Source of the DNA: UBA1660 sp964462035
GTDB lineage: Bacteria; Myxococcota_A; Polyangia; Polyangiales; Houyiibacteriaceae
Direction of reading: 5' to 3'
DNA length: 64,000 bases
Assembly (NCBI GenBank): GCA_964462035.1
Contig: CAYXAP010000002.1
Span: forward strand, 1 to 64,000
Made by a program: the position numbers and the translations under genes. The notes below the pieces were generated by a model, which had not been told where the DNA came from, made no database searches, and worked only from the letters and a program-made list of their open reading frames with translations. Positions 36,536 to 44,974 of the stretch are shown here, piece by piece. Numbering within the stretch: the stretch's first letter is position 1; each line of letters starts with the position of its first letter.

Positions 36536-38086
36536 ATGCCCGCCCCTTCTCTTCCCCCGCCCATGTCCCCGAGCCAGCCGCCCCCCGCTCGCTCGAGCGT
36601 CGTTCCGCCCGACCCCGCCACGGTCGCCGGCAAGCGGAGCTTTCTGCTCTTCAGCGACATCCACCTCGGTGCCGACCTGGTGGACCACGTTCGCCCCTGG
36701 AAGCGGGCCGAGGGCCGCGGCGACCCTGGCGTCGACAAAGACCTGGCGGCGATGCTCGACCACTACCGCGAGGGGGTAGCCCCGGACGAGCGCTGGACCG
36801 CCATCATCGCGGGCGACCTGGTCGACTTCATCGGCATGAACCTCTCGATCGCCGACCACGCGGGCGTCGAGACGACTCTGACCGCCGAAGAGCACGAGCA
36901 CGGCCTCGGGAGCGCCAAGGACCACGCCGCGGCCAAGGTCCGAGCGACCGCCGAGCGCCACCCCGCCGTCTTCGCCGCCCTCGGGCGCTTCGTCGCGGCC
37001 GGCCACTCGCTGGTCGTCGTCCGCGGCAACCACGACTTGGATTTCCACTGGGAGGCCGCCCAGGACGCGTTCGTCGCCGCGATGGCCAAGCGGAGCGGCT
37101 CGAACCTCGAGGACCTACGCTCCCGCGTCGAGTTCCATGCCTGGTTCTACTACGTCGAGGGGCTGCTCTTCGTGGAGCACGGGCACCAGTACGACGCGAT
37201 GTGCAACTACCCGAACCTGCTCGCGCCGGTTCGGCCAGACGACCCCGAGCGGCTCGAATGGTCGTTCAGCGACTGGCTCCTGCGGACCGTGGCCCGCCCC
37301 ACGCCTGGGCTCGGGGCCGACGGGCACCAGAACAAGGGCATGGGCGAGTATTGGGCGTTTGCACGCTCGGTGGGGCTCGTCGGAATGCTGCGGCTCGGCT
37401 ACCGCTTCGTCCGGGCCATCGGCGCCGGCATCCGCACTGGCCGCGAGCGCCTCGGCGAGGCCGCCGACAAGATCAAGGGCCAGCACGACAAGGCGATGGA
37501 GAAGCTCGCTGACCGCTTCCGGACGCCGCTCGACCAGCTCCGCAAGGTCGCGGACCTCTGGCCGGCGCCGGTCACGCGGGGCGCGCTCTCGGTGCTCCGG
37601 AGCGTGTTCATGGACCGGGTGGTGGGCGTCGCGCTCGCAGCCCTGCTCGTCGGCCTCTTGGCCACGGCAGGGGCACCGCTCTGGCTGCTCGGCGGGGTCA
37701 CCGCTGCGGCCAGCGTCGCGCTCTTCTTCTACTTCCGTGGCGCGGGCAAGATCCGCCAGCGCGAAGTGAACCCCGAAGCGATGATGAAGGCGGGTGCTCG
37801 GAAGGTCTCCAAGATCATGCCGAGCCGCTTCGTGGTGATGGGCCACACTCACCACCCCTGCGTCGAGGAGCTCGGCGACGGGGCGACCTACGTGAACCTC
37901 GGCCACTGGGGCGTCGACGATCTCGATGGCGTCGCCGAGGATCCGCCGCGGACCCACCTGGTGCTGAAGGCTGCCGGCAAGGAGTTCATCGCCGAGCTGC
38001 GGCGCTGGATCTCCGGCAGCGGCCCCGCTCCCTTCGCGGAAGAACCGGACGACATCGCCAGCCCGGCCGTCTCGACTGCCGCCTGA
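36536..38086 (+). CDS. Calcineurin-like metallophosphoesterase with a central membrane hairpin (516 aa)
   Basis: The catalytic pieces are FLLFSDIHLGADL (near 38), IIAGDLVDFIG (near 92), VVRGNHDLDFHW (near 163), FVEHGHQYDAM (near 218) and MGHTHHPCVEEL (near 439). These give the full five-motif two-metal site. The last motif is separated from the fourth by about 220 residues that include two membrane helices (about 361-380 and 383-400, GVALAALLVGLLATAGAPLW). The active site must therefore assemble around a membrane insertion, like UDP-diacylglucosamine hydrolase relatives anchored to the membrane. The substrate is unknown. The N-terminal 30 residues are Pro/Ser-rich. Confidence 0.88.
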   Translation: MPAPSLPPPMSPSQPPPARSSVVPPDPATVAGKRSFLLFSDIHLGADLVDHVRPWKRAEGRGDPGVDKDLAAMLDHYREGVAPDERWTAIIAGDLVDFIGMNLSIADHAGVETTLTAEEHEHGLGSAKDHAAAKVRATAERHPAVFAALGRFVAAGHSLVVVRGNHDLDFHWEAAQDAFVAAMAKRSGSNLEDLRSRVEFHAWFYYVEGLLFVEHGHQYDAMCNYPNLLAPVRPDDPERLEWSFSDWLLRTVARPTPGLGADGHQNKGMGEYWAFARSVGLVGMLRLGYRFVRAIGAGIRTGRERLGEAADKIKGQHDKAMEKLADRFRTPLDQLRKVADLWPAPVTRGALSVLRSVFMDRVVGVALAALLVGLLATAGAPLWLLGGVTAAASVALFFYFRGAGKIRQREVNPEAMMKAGARKVSKIMPSRFVVMGHTHHPCVEELGDGATYVNLGHWGVDDLDGVAEDPPRTHLVLKAAGKEFIAELRRWISGSGPAPFAEEPDDIASPAVSTAA

Positions 38087-38092
38087 CACGAT

Positions 38093-38122
38093 TTGGGCAG
38101 CACGGGAATTATCCCGTACAAT
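38093..38122 (+). promoter_or_regulatory. Promoter of Cys-repeat lipoprotein 1, with an internal inverted repeat
   Basis: TTGGGC (38093-38098) and TACAAT (38117-38122) are separated by 18 bases. Inside the spacer, ACGGGA (38102-38107) and TCCCGT (38112-38117) make a perfect 6-bp inverted repeat around ATTA, a likely operator for a dimeric regulator. Confidence 0.65.
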
Positions 38123-38133
38123 CCACACCATAC

Positions 38134-38152
38134 GGACCTGGGTTGGGGGTCC
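38134..38152 (+). promoter_or_regulatory. Leader hairpin of Cys-repeat lipoprotein 1
   Basis: GGACC (38134-38138) pairs with GGTCC (38148-38152) around TGGGTTGGG, just before the ribosome site GGAGG at 38155-38159. The paralogous leader at 39368 has the same loop start with GGCCC/GGGCC, a compensatory A-T to C-G change. Confidence 0.55.
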
Positions 38153-38165
38153 TTGGAGGTGGGTG

Positions 38166-39287
38166 ATGCATCGGTGGATGATGGGCGCGGCCCTGGCCGC
38201 GACGTTGGGTCTCGTCGGCTGTGGGGATGACGACGGCACGGACGTGACGGACGCCGTCGAAGACGGCGGCGAGACCTCCGACATGGGGATGGACCCAGCC
38301 GACATGGGCGGCGACCCGACCGACATGGGGATGGACCCGACCGACATGGGCGGCGACCCGACCGACATGGGGATGGGCTGCGGTGACCTCGAGATGTGCG
38401 GTGACGCCTGTGTGGACACCAACAGCGACCCGAGCCACTGCGGCACCTGCGACACCGAGTGCGGGGCGGACGAGGTCTGCAGTGAGGGCAGCTGCGGCGG
38501 GAGCTGCGCCGCCGGACTGACCGACTGCGACGGCGCCTGCGTGGACCAGGCGACCGATCCCGCGAACTGCGGTGGCTGCGCCACGGCGTGCACCGCCGGC
38601 GAAGAGTGCACCGATGGCCTCTGTGGGTGCGCCGGAGGCGGACTGGCGTGCAGTGGGACCTGCGTGGATCCGCTGGTCGATCCCGCGAACTGTGGTGCCT
38701 GCGGCACGGCGTGCGGCGGTGGCGAGGTCTGCAACGGCGGAACGTGCGAGCCGGAGTGCATCGGAACCACCGAGTGCGGCGGCGTCTGCGTCGACACGAA
38801 CACCGACCCGGCGAACTGCGGTGCCTGCGGCACGACCTGCGACGCCGGCGACGCCTGCGAAGGCGGCAGCTGTGTGACCCCGACGTGCGCCGCCGGCGAG
38901 CAGAACTGCGGCGGAACCTGTACCGACGTGCGCTCCGACACCGCCAACTGTGGCGCCTGCGGGAACGACTGTGCGGCGGGCGAGGTCTGCTCCTTCGGCG
39001 TCTGCCGGACGGAGTGCCCAGCCGGCATCACCGAGTGCAGCGGCACCTGCGTCAACACCGCCTTCGACGCCGACAACTGCGGGAGCTGCGGCAACGCCTG
39101 CGACAGCGACGAGGTCTGCCGGGATGGGACCTGCCAGATGGGCATCAGCTGTCCCGGTGACACCACCCCCTGCGACCGTGGGTGCACCGACACCAGCGTC
39201 GACATCCGCCACTGCGGCGGCTGTGGGACCATGTGCGCCCGCGGCGAGATCTGCGACGACGGCACCTGCCGCCCGGCGCGCCCCTGA
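38166..39287 (+). CDS. Cysteine-repeat lipoprotein 1
   Basis: Product of 373 residues. The signal MHRWMMGAALAATLGLVGC ends in lipobox LVGC, followed by DDDGTD and a Met/Asp-rich linker made of DMGMDP and DMGGDP units. From about 75 on it is a tandem array of Cys-rich modules of about 33 residues, with cores such as CGDACVDTNSDPSHCGTCDTECGADEVC: six cysteines each, ready for disulphides. About eight modules are visible. These are typical of surface-exposed myxobacterial lipoproteins, where they may form extracellular sticks or adhesins. ATG 38166 has GGAGG 6 bases upstream; the GTG one codon before is not needed. Its closest relative is the next gene. Confidence 0.85.
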   Translation: MHRWMMGAALAATLGLVGCGDDDGTDVTDAVEDGGETSDMGMDPADMGGDPTDMGMDPTDMGGDPTDMGMGCGDLEMCGDACVDTNSDPSHCGTCDTECGADEVCSEGSCGGSCAAGLTDCDGACVDQATDPANCGGCATACTAGEECTDGLCGCAGGGLACSGTCVDPLVDPANCGACGTACGGGEVCNGGTCEPECIGTTECGGVCVDTNTDPANCGACGTTCDAGDACEGGSCVTPTCAAGEQNCGGTCTDVRSDTANCGACGNDCAAGEVCSFGVCRTECPAGITECSGTCVNTAFDADNCGSCGNACDSDEVCRDGTCQMGISCPGDTTPCDRGCTDTSVDIRHCGGCGTMCARGEICDDGTCRPARP

Positions 39288-39329
39288 GCGCGGACACACG
39301 CCCCCGTCACCATTCGAGGGGTGAGCGAT

Positions 39330-39359
39330 TTGGGGGACACCCCAACCCTGCCGTATGAT
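39330..39359 (+). promoter_or_regulatory. Promoter of Cys-repeat lipoprotein 2, with an overlapping inverted repeat
   Basis: TTGGGG (39330-39335) and TATGAT (39354-39359) are separated by 18 bases, the same geometry as the upstream paralogue. TTGGGG (39330-39335) and CCCCAA (39340-39345) form a perfect inverted repeat around GACA that overlaps the -35 box, unlike the paralogue's operator. Confidence 0.65.
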
Positions 39360-39367
39360 CGTCGAAC

Positions 39368-39384
39368 GGCCCTGGGTTGGGGCC
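39368..39384 (+). promoter_or_regulatory. Leader hairpin of Cys-repeat lipoprotein 2
   Basis: GGCCC (39368-39372) pairs with GGGCC (39380-39384) around TGGGTTG. It corresponds to the paralogous hairpin at 38134 with a covarying pair, and precedes the ribosome site GGAGG. Confidence 0.55.
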
Positions 39385-39400
39385 TCCTTGGAGGTGGATC

Positions 39401-40378
39401 ATGAGCAAGTGGATGAGTTGGGTCGCGATGGCGGCCATGCTGAGCCTCGTCGCGTGTGGCGACGACGATGGGACGGACGTCACCGACGACACGGAAGACG
39501 GCGGCGGTGACACCGGCGACATGGGGATGGAAGACCCGATCGACATGGGTGAAGACCCGGCCGACATGGGCGAGGACCCGGTCGACATGTCGATGCCGAC
39601 CTGCGAGCTGACGATGTGCGGCGACGCCTGCGTCGACACCGACAGCGACCCGGCGAACTGCGGCGACTGCGGCACGGAGTGCGGGGCCGACGAGGTCTGC
39701 AGCGAAGGCTCCTGCGCAGGGATGTGCGCGGATGGGCTGACCGACTGTGACGCTGCGTGCCTCGACACGAGCACGGACACGGCCAACTGCGGCGACTGCG
39801 GCAACGCCTGTGCGGCCGGCGAAGCGTGCGTGGACGGTGTCTGCGGCTGCGAGGGCGGCGGGACGGCCTGCGATGGCACCTGCACCGACACCAACACGGA
39901 CGCGGCAAACTGCGGCAGCTGCGGCAACGCCTGCGCGAGCGGTGAGCTCTGCGTCGGGGGCACCTGCGGAAGCGACTGCGGCGATCTCGAGGAATGCGGT
40001 GGGGTGTGCGTGGACACCGAGACGAGCGCGGCCCACTGCGGCAGCTGCGGCAACGCCTGCGCCGACGGCGAGGCCTGCGAGGGCGGCGACTGCGTGGCGC
40101 CGACCTGCGGCTTCGGAGAGACCAACTGCGACGGAAGCTGCGTCAACACGTTCAACGACCCGATGCACTGCGGCGGTTGCGGCATGGCCTGCGCCGGAGA
40201 CGAGGTCTGCAACTTCTCGAGCTGCCAGGCGGACTGCCCGGCGTTCACGGAGAACTGCAGCGGGGTCTGCGTGAACACGGACTTCGACGAAGCGAACTGC
40301 GGCAGCTGCGGCAACGCCTGCGCCGATGGCGAGACCTGCCGGCGCGGCATGTGCCGCTCCGGCCCCGGCTTCCCCTGA
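39401..40378 (+). CDS. Cysteine-repeat lipoprotein 2, paralogue of the preceding gene
   Basis: Product of 325 residues with the same plan as its neighbour: signal with lipobox LVAC, CGDDDGTDVTDDTEDGGG, an Asp/Met/Pro-rich linker, then about seven Cys modules of the form CVDTDSDPANCGDCGTECGAD. Both start with a hydrophobic Met/Trp-rich signal and share the sequence up to the first Cys. The ATG at 39401 was chosen because GGAGG lies 6 bases before it. The 114 bases between the genes carry their own promoter and hairpin, so it is not simply read through from the first. A strong hairpin terminator follows. Confidence 0.85.
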   Translation: MSKWMSWVAMAAMLSLVACGDDDGTDVTDDTEDGGGDTGDMGMEDPIDMGEDPADMGEDPVDMSMPTCELTMCGDACVDTDSDPANCGDCGTECGADEVCSEGSCAGMCADGLTDCDAACLDTSTDTANCGDCGNACAAGEACVDGVCGCEGGGTACDGTCTDTNTDAANCGSCGNACASGELCVGGTCGSDCGDLEECGGVCVDTETSAAHCGSCGNACADGEACEGGDCVAPTCGFGETNCDGSCVNTFNDPMHCGGCGMACAGDEVCNFSSCQADCPAFTENCSGVCVNTDFDEANCGSCGNACADGETCRRGMCRSGPGFP

Positions 40379-40397
40379 GTCTCGCTCGCGAACGCGC

Positions 40398-40427
40398 GAC
40401 GCCCGCGCCCTTCGGGGTGCGGGCGTC
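40398..40427 (+). terminator. Terminator after Cys-repeat lipoprotein 2
   Basis: Thirteen-base stem GACGCCCGCGCCC (40398-40410) pairs with GGGTGCGGGCGTC (40415-40427) except for one G-T wobble, closed by a stable C(TTCG)G loop. It lies 20 bases after the stop. The bases beyond are not T-rich, so termination may rely on the stem alone. Confidence 0.7.
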
Positions 40428-40537
40428 GTCGTTCCGTCGTCGTTCGGTTTCGGGGGCGAGCGTGTGAGACTCGGACGTCGTCACGTAACGTCCGCCGGGG
40501 CGACTCGTAGGCCAGCGCACGGGAGATCACGGAACGC

Positions 40538-41965
40538 ATGCACATCGTCATCATCGGCAACGGCGTCGCCGGCATCGAAGCCGCGCTCGCCGTCCGAGCG
40601 AGGGAGCCGGACTGGCCCATCACGATCATCAGCGAGGAGTCGGACCACTTCTTCAGCCGGACCGCGCTGATGTGGGTGGTGACCGGCCAGCTGAGCCACC
40701 AGTGCATCGAGCCGCACGAGCGCGATCTCTACGAACGGCTGAACCTGCAGCGGATCCGCGCCCGCGCGACGGGGCTGGACCGGGAGAAGCAGCGGGTGCT
40801 GCTGGGCTCGGGTGACCCGGTACCGTACGACCGAGTGCTCGTCGCCTGCGGATCCCGGCCGCGGCCCGCACCCTGGGAGGGCTCGGAGCTCGACGGCATC
40901 GGCAGCTTCGTGACACTGCAGGACTGCGAGTGGCTCGAGCGCGAGATCCACGGAGGGGCCAGCCACTCGGGCGGCCCGCCGAACGCCGACGCCCACCTCG
41001 CGGGCTCCGATGAGGGATCGCCCTACTGGCGGCGACCCAGCGTCCGTGACGCGCGCGGTGGACCGCCGAAGGCCGCAGCGGTGATCGGCGGGGGCCTGAT
41101 CGGCATCGAGGCCGTCGAGGTGCTCGCACACGCGAAAGTGCCGGTGCGCTTCTTCATCCGCGAGGACTGGTTCTGGCCGATGGCCCTCGACGAGCGGGAG
41201 TCGACTTGGATCGCCGAGCGCATGAGCAGCCACGGCGTGGAGATGCGGCTCGGTGAAGAGGTCGGCTCGTTCGCGGGCGAGGGGCGAGTCGAGACCTTGG
41301 TGACCAGCGATGGGAAGGAAGAGCCGACGGACCTCGTGATCGTGGCGATCGGCGTCGTGCCCAACACCGGGTGGCTCCGCGAGAGTGGCCTCGAGCTCCA
41401 GGAGCGCGGAGGCGGCATCGTCGTCGACGAGCACCTGCGGACCAGCGATCCGAACGTGTTCGCGGCCGGCGACTGCGCCGCGGTGCGGTGGTTCGACGGA
41501 AGCCGCCGACCGGAGCAGCTCTGGTACACGGCGCGCGACCAGGGCCGCGTCGCCGGACGCGGTCTGCTTGGAGACGCGGTCGCCGAGTACCGACGAGGCC
41601 ACTGGTACAACTCCGCCAAGCTGATGGACATCGAGTACACGACCGCGGGACTCGTGAACATGAACGTCGAGGACGAGCAGAACTTCTTCCACGAGGAGCG
41701 AGGCAAGGTCCGGAGCACCACCCGCATCGTGCTCAGCGGCGACCGGGTGGTCGGCTTCAACATGCTCGGGCGGCGGTGGGATCACAGCGTGCTGATTCGC
41801 TTCATCGAGGAGCACCGCTCGCTCGACTACGTGCTCGCACACCTGAACGAAGCCGCCTTCGACACCGAGTTCGTGCCGCCGCTGGTGCTGCCGAGCCGCG
41901 CTCGGGATCTCGACGGCCCTGCCTTCAGCCTCAACGCGGAGCCCATCCGCCCGCCGGCGGTCTGA
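40538..41965 (+). CDS. NAD(P)/FAD-dependent oxidoreductase (pyridine nucleotide-disulphide reductase fold)
   Basis: Product of 475 residues. It opens with the FAD Rossmann motif MHIVIIGNGVAGIEAALAV (GxGxxG). A second nucleotide-binding motif AAVIGGGLIGIEAVEVL lies near 183, after an insertion (about 140-180, Gly/Ser/Pro-rich). LVIVAIGVVPNTGWL and NVFAAGDCAAVRWFDG are the conserved ATG- and GD-type blocks near 268 and 306. It lacks a CxxxxC redox pair, so it resembles nitrite- or rubredoxin-type reductases and ferredoxin reductases. The stop is 1 base before the ATG of the polyferredoxin protein, so the two are very likely one electron-transfer unit: a NAD(P)H oxidoreductase feeding the membrane ferredoxin. 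Confidence 0.88.
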   Translation: MHIVIIGNGVAGIEAALAVRAREPDWPITIISEESDHFFSRTALMWVVTGQLSHQCIEPHERDLYERLNLQRIRARATGLDREKQRVLLGSGDPVPYDRVLVACGSRPRPAPWEGSELDGIGSFVTLQDCEWLEREIHGGASHSGGPPNADAHLAGSDEGSPYWRRPSVRDARGGPPKAAAVIGGGLIGIEAVEVLAHAKVPVRFFIREDWFWPMALDERESTWIAERMSSHGVEMRLGEEVGSFAGEGRVETLVTSDGKEEPTDLVIVAIGVVPNTGWLRESGLELQERGGGIVVDEHLRTSDPNVFAAGDCAAVRWFDGSRRPEQLWYTARDQGRVAGRGLLGDAVAEYRRGHWYNSAKLMDIEYTTAGLVNMNVEDEQNFFHEERGKVRSTTRIVLSGDRVVGFNMLGRRWDHSVLIRFIEEHRSLDYVLAHLNEAAFDTEFVPPLVLPSRARDLDGPAFSLNAEPIRPPAV

Positions 41966-41966
41966 G

Positions 41967-43073
41967 ATGGACCAACAAGGACAGAACGGGCTGCTCTCGA
42001 CCTTTCGCCAGGGCTGGCGCGCGCGCCGGCCGAGCGCGTGGCTGATGGCCTTCGGGCTCACCGGCTTCTACCTCTGGCTCTACTTCGAGGACCGGGAGTG
42101 GTTCCCCTTCCCGAACCTGATGACCCAGGCGTCCGAGGCCGTCGGACTGAAGAACCGATGGTTCCTCTACGGGTTCCTCTACTGCGTGGCCATGGTCGGG
42201 GGAGCCGTCTACTACCTCCGCCGCCACGGCAACAGTCGCTACAACCGGATCCGCATCAGCGTGAACCTTCTCGTGCAGATCCTGATCGCGTTCACGTTGC
42301 CCTACGTGATGTACATCTTCACGAACAAGGACTTCTACTTCAGCTACCTCTGGCCGCTGAAGATCGACTACCTCTACCCGAGCTCGCTCCAGTACTACCC
42401 GCTCTACATCGCCATCTACTCGGGCGTGGCATCGCTCATCGCGGTGCCCATCCTCGCGCTTCGCTACGGCAAGCGCTTCTACTGCTCATGGGTGTGCGGC
42501 TGCGGCGGGCTGGCCAACACCTTCGGCGATCCGTGGCGGCACCTGACCTCGAGCTCCACCAAGTCGTGGAAGTTCGAGCAGAAGACCGTGCACACGATCA
42601 TGTTCGTCGCTTTCCTGACCACGGCGCTCGTGGGCATCGACTTCGTGGCCGGAGGATCGATGCCGGGCTTCCACGAGAACGTCGCCTGGCTCCGCGAGTT
42701 CTACGGGCTCTTCGTCGGCGCGATCCTCGCCGGTGTGGTCGGTGTCGGCCTCTACCCGCTGCTCGGACCGCGCGTGTGGTGCCGCAACTTCTGCCCGATG
42801 GCCGCGATGCTCGGTCTCATCCAGAAGGCCGGCCGCTTCCGCATCAAGGTGAAGCCGGACATGTGCATCTCCTGCGGCAACTGCACCACCTACTGCGAGA
42901 TGGGCATCGACGTCCGCTCCTACGCTCAGAGCAACCAGTCCTTCACCCGCGCCGCCTGCGTCGGATGCGGCGCTTGCGCCCACGTCTGCCCCCGGGGCGT
43001 GCTCAAACTCGAGAACCACACCGAGATCCAGAAGGACAAGAAGCGCACCGCCCTCCCCGTCCTCGACGTCTAG
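41967..43073 (+). CDS. NapH/CcoG-type membrane polyferredoxin (4Fe-4S)
   Basis: Product of 368 residues. About five membrane helices occupy the first 260 residues (WLMAFGLTGFYLWLYF, FLYCVAMVGGAVYYL, LVQILIAFTLPYVMYIF and later segments). The membrane part contains FYCSWVCGCGG near 172 and VWCRNFCPMAA near 270, the two CxxxCP-like pairs typical of the NapH/CcoG/RdxA group. Two 4Fe-4S motifs follow near the end: CISCGNCTTYCEMG and CVGCGACAHVCPRG. It probably moves electrons from the coupled FAD protein to or from an acceptor in the periplasm or quinone pool. The terminal acceptor is not in view. Confidence 0.9.
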   Translation: MDQQGQNGLLSTFRQGWRARRPSAWLMAFGLTGFYLWLYFEDREWFPFPNLMTQASEAVGLKNRWFLYGFLYCVAMVGGAVYYLRRHGNSRYNRIRISVNLLVQILIAFTLPYVMYIFTNKDFYFSYLWPLKIDYLYPSSLQYYPLYIAIYSGVASLIAVPILALRYGKRFYCSWVCGCGGLANTFGDPWRHLTSSSTKSWKFEQKTVHTIMFVAFLTTALVGIDFVAGGSMPGFHENVAWLREFYGLFVGAILAGVVGVGLYPLLGPRVWCRNFCPMAAMLGLIQKAGRFRIKVKPDMCISCGNCTTYCEMGIDVRSYAQSNQSFTRAACVGCGACAHVCPRGVLKLENHTEIQKDKKRTALPVLDV

Positions 43074-43116
43074 CAGGCGTCTGGCGCGAGGGCGGGCCTG
43101 ACCGCATAACCGCCCG

Positions 43117-44091
43117 ATGCATGACCTCGCCGTGCTCTTCGAGCACCCCCTCTGGCAAGAGCCCCTCTTCGCTGCGCTCGACGCGCGCAGCGTCGACTAC
43201 GTCAAGGTCGACCTGAAGCACGCCGCGTACGGGAGCCACGAGGCGCGCCCCGCCAAAGTGGTGTTCAACCAGGCGAGCCCGAGCGCCTACGTCCGCGGCC
43301 ACGAGCGCGCCGTGCCCCAGTGCCTGGCGTTCATGCGTCACCTCCAGCGACTCGGCTGCGACGTCATCAACGGCCCCGATGCGTTCCTGATGGAGCTCTC
43401 GAAGGCCGCGCAGGTCGCGCTCTGCCGTGAGCTCGCCATCGACCACCCGGCCTCCATCGTCTTCAACGACGTCGAAGCGGCCATCGCGAAGAACGACACC
43501 TGGCCGCGGCTCATCAAGCCCGACCTCGGCGGCAGCGGCGCACGCATCCAGGTCGTCGAGAGCGCCGAGGAGCTGCGCTCGGCCTTCCAGGACCCCGCCA
43601 TCTGGGCGCCGGACAACCTCTTCCTCTTGCAGGAGTACCTGCCGCACGATCCGGAGCACGGCATCGTGCGGCTCGAGTTCCTCGGCGGCGAGCTCCTCTA
43701 CCCGATGCGCGTCGTGACCCACGGCAAGTTCAACCTCTGCCCCTCGCCGGTCTGCAACCCCGGCGAAGGCGAAGGCGAGAGCCTGTGCGAGCTGCCCGCC
43801 AGCCCGACGCCGGTCGAGTTCTACCCCTACCCGGACGTCCCGGATCACGCGGTGGACGCCGCGCGCCGCATCCTCGACGCCGCGAACATCGACGTCGGTG
43901 GCGTCGAGTACCTCGAGACCCCGGATGGGCGCCTCGTTTTCTACGATGTGAACGCCAACAGCAACCTGCGTCCCAGCGTCGCCGCGCACTTCGGCATCGA
44001 GCCCTTCGAGCGCGTCGTGGACTTCCTGGTGGAACGTATCGCGCGCGCGACCGCGGCGGCCCCGATCGCTCCCGCGCGCCCGGCGTGCTAA
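43117..44091 (+). CDS. ATP-grasp ligase, glutathione-synthetase/RimK-like
   Basis: Product of 324 residues with the ATP-grasp pieces: WPRLIKPDLGGSGARIQVV near 130 (central glycine loop), LFLLQEYLPHDP, IVRLEFLGGELLYPMRV and FYDVNANSNLRP near 275, whose Asp/Asn bind Mg-ATP. The N-terminal domain opens HDLAVLFEHPLWQEPLFAAL. It should form a carboxylate-amine bond, but the substrate is unknown; the family includes glutathione and RimK-type ligases and natural-product enzymes. It lies 43 bases after the polyferredoxin gene and just before argB (13 bases), so it could be a member of either group. Confidence 0.82.
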   Translation: MHDLAVLFEHPLWQEPLFAALDARSVDYVKVDLKHAAYGSHEARPAKVVFNQASPSAYVRGHERAVPQCLAFMRHLQRLGCDVINGPDAFLMELSKAAQVALCRELAIDHPASIVFNDVEAAIAKNDTWPRLIKPDLGGSGARIQVVESAEELRSAFQDPAIWAPDNLFLLQEYLPHDPEHGIVRLEFLGGELLYPMRVVTHGKFNLCPSPVCNPGEGEGESLCELPASPTPVEFYPYPDVPDHAVDAARRILDAANIDVGGVEYLETPDGRLVFYDVNANSNLRPSVAAHFGIEPFERVVDFLVERIARATAAAPIAPARPAC

Positions 44092-44104
44092 ATCCGCCGC
44101 CACG

Positions 44105-44974
44105 ATGAAGAACCTCGTCGACAAGGCGGCCACGCTCCAGGAGGCCCTGCCCTACATCCGCCGCTTCCACGGCGAGATCCTGGTCATCAAGTACGGCGGC
44201 AACGCGATGGTCTCGGACGAGCTCCGCGACAGCTTCGCCAAGGACGTCGTGCTGATGAAGTACGTCGGCTTCCACCCAGTCGTCGTCCATGGCGGCGGCC
44301 CGCAGATCGACGAGACCCTCGCCGAGTTCGGCGTCGAGTCCGAACGCCTCGACGGCCTCCGCGTCACCGACGAGCGCACCATGAAGGTCGTCGAGATGGT
44401 CCTCGGCGCGCGCCTCAACAAGGAGATCGTCTCGCTCATCGGCAACCACGGCGGCCGCGCCGTGGGAGTCACCGGCCGCGACGACCACTTCGTCCGAGCC
44501 GAGAAGATCGAGCTCATGGAGACCCGCTCCGGCCGCGAGGTCGACCCCGGCCGCGTCGGTCGGGTCACCCACGTGAACCCGGACCTCCCCCGCCGCCTCG
44601 CCCTCGGCGGCTTCATCCCGGTCATCGCGCCCGTCGCCGTCGACGCCGACGGTCGCGCGCTCAACGTCAACGCCGACACCGTCGCCGGCAAGGTCGCCGA
44701 GGCCCTCGAGGCACGGAAGCTCGTGCTCATGACCGACATCGAGGGCGTGAAGAACGCCGCCGGTCAGGTGCTCAGCTCCATCGACTCGACCGAGGTCGAG
44801 CACCTCATCGAAGACGGCACGATCAGCGGCGGCATGATCCCCAAGGTGCGGTGCGCCCTCGACGCCATCGCCGGCGGCGTCGGCAAGGCCCACATCATCG
44901 ACGGCCGCACCCGCCACGCCGCCCTGCTCGAGCTCTTCACCGACGAGGGCATCGGCACCATGATCACGCGCTGA
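44105..44974 (+). CDS. argB: Acetylglutamate kinase
   Basis: ArgB phosphorylates N-acetyl-L-glutamate, the second step of arginine synthesis. The 289-residue product is of usual size and has VIKYGGNAMV near 22 (ATP-binding Lys), FHPVVVHGGGPQIDETLAEFG, NHGGRAVGVTG, GFIPVIAPVAVDADGRALNVNADT and MIPKVRCALDAIAGGV, all family blocks. The N-terminal extension KNLVDKAATLQEALPYI is the type seen in arginine-sensitive hexameric forms. No other arg gene is near. It may share a transcript with the ATP-grasp gene 13 bases upstream. The stop abuts the convergent lipoprotein frame. Confidence 0.96.
   Translation: MKNLVDKAATLQEALPYIRRFHGEILVIKYGGNAMVSDELRDSFAKDVVLMKYVGFHPVVVHGGGPQIDETLAEFGVESERLDGLRVTDERTMKVVEMVLGARLNKEIVSLIGNHGGRAVGVTGRDDHFVRAEKIELMETRSGREVDPGRVGRVTHVNPDLPRRLALGGFIPVIAPVAVDADGRALNVNADTVAGKVAEALEARKLVLMTDIEGVKNAAGQVLSSIDSTEVEHLIEDGTISGGMIPKVRCALDAIAGGVGKAHIIDGRTRHAALLELFTDEGIGTMITR

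Noticed and set aside
37115..40168. Leftward 1017-codon frame opposite the phosphoesterase and lipoprotein genes
   Set aside because: Ser/Pro/Gln-rich periodic sequence mirrors the Cys-repeat modules on the other strand.
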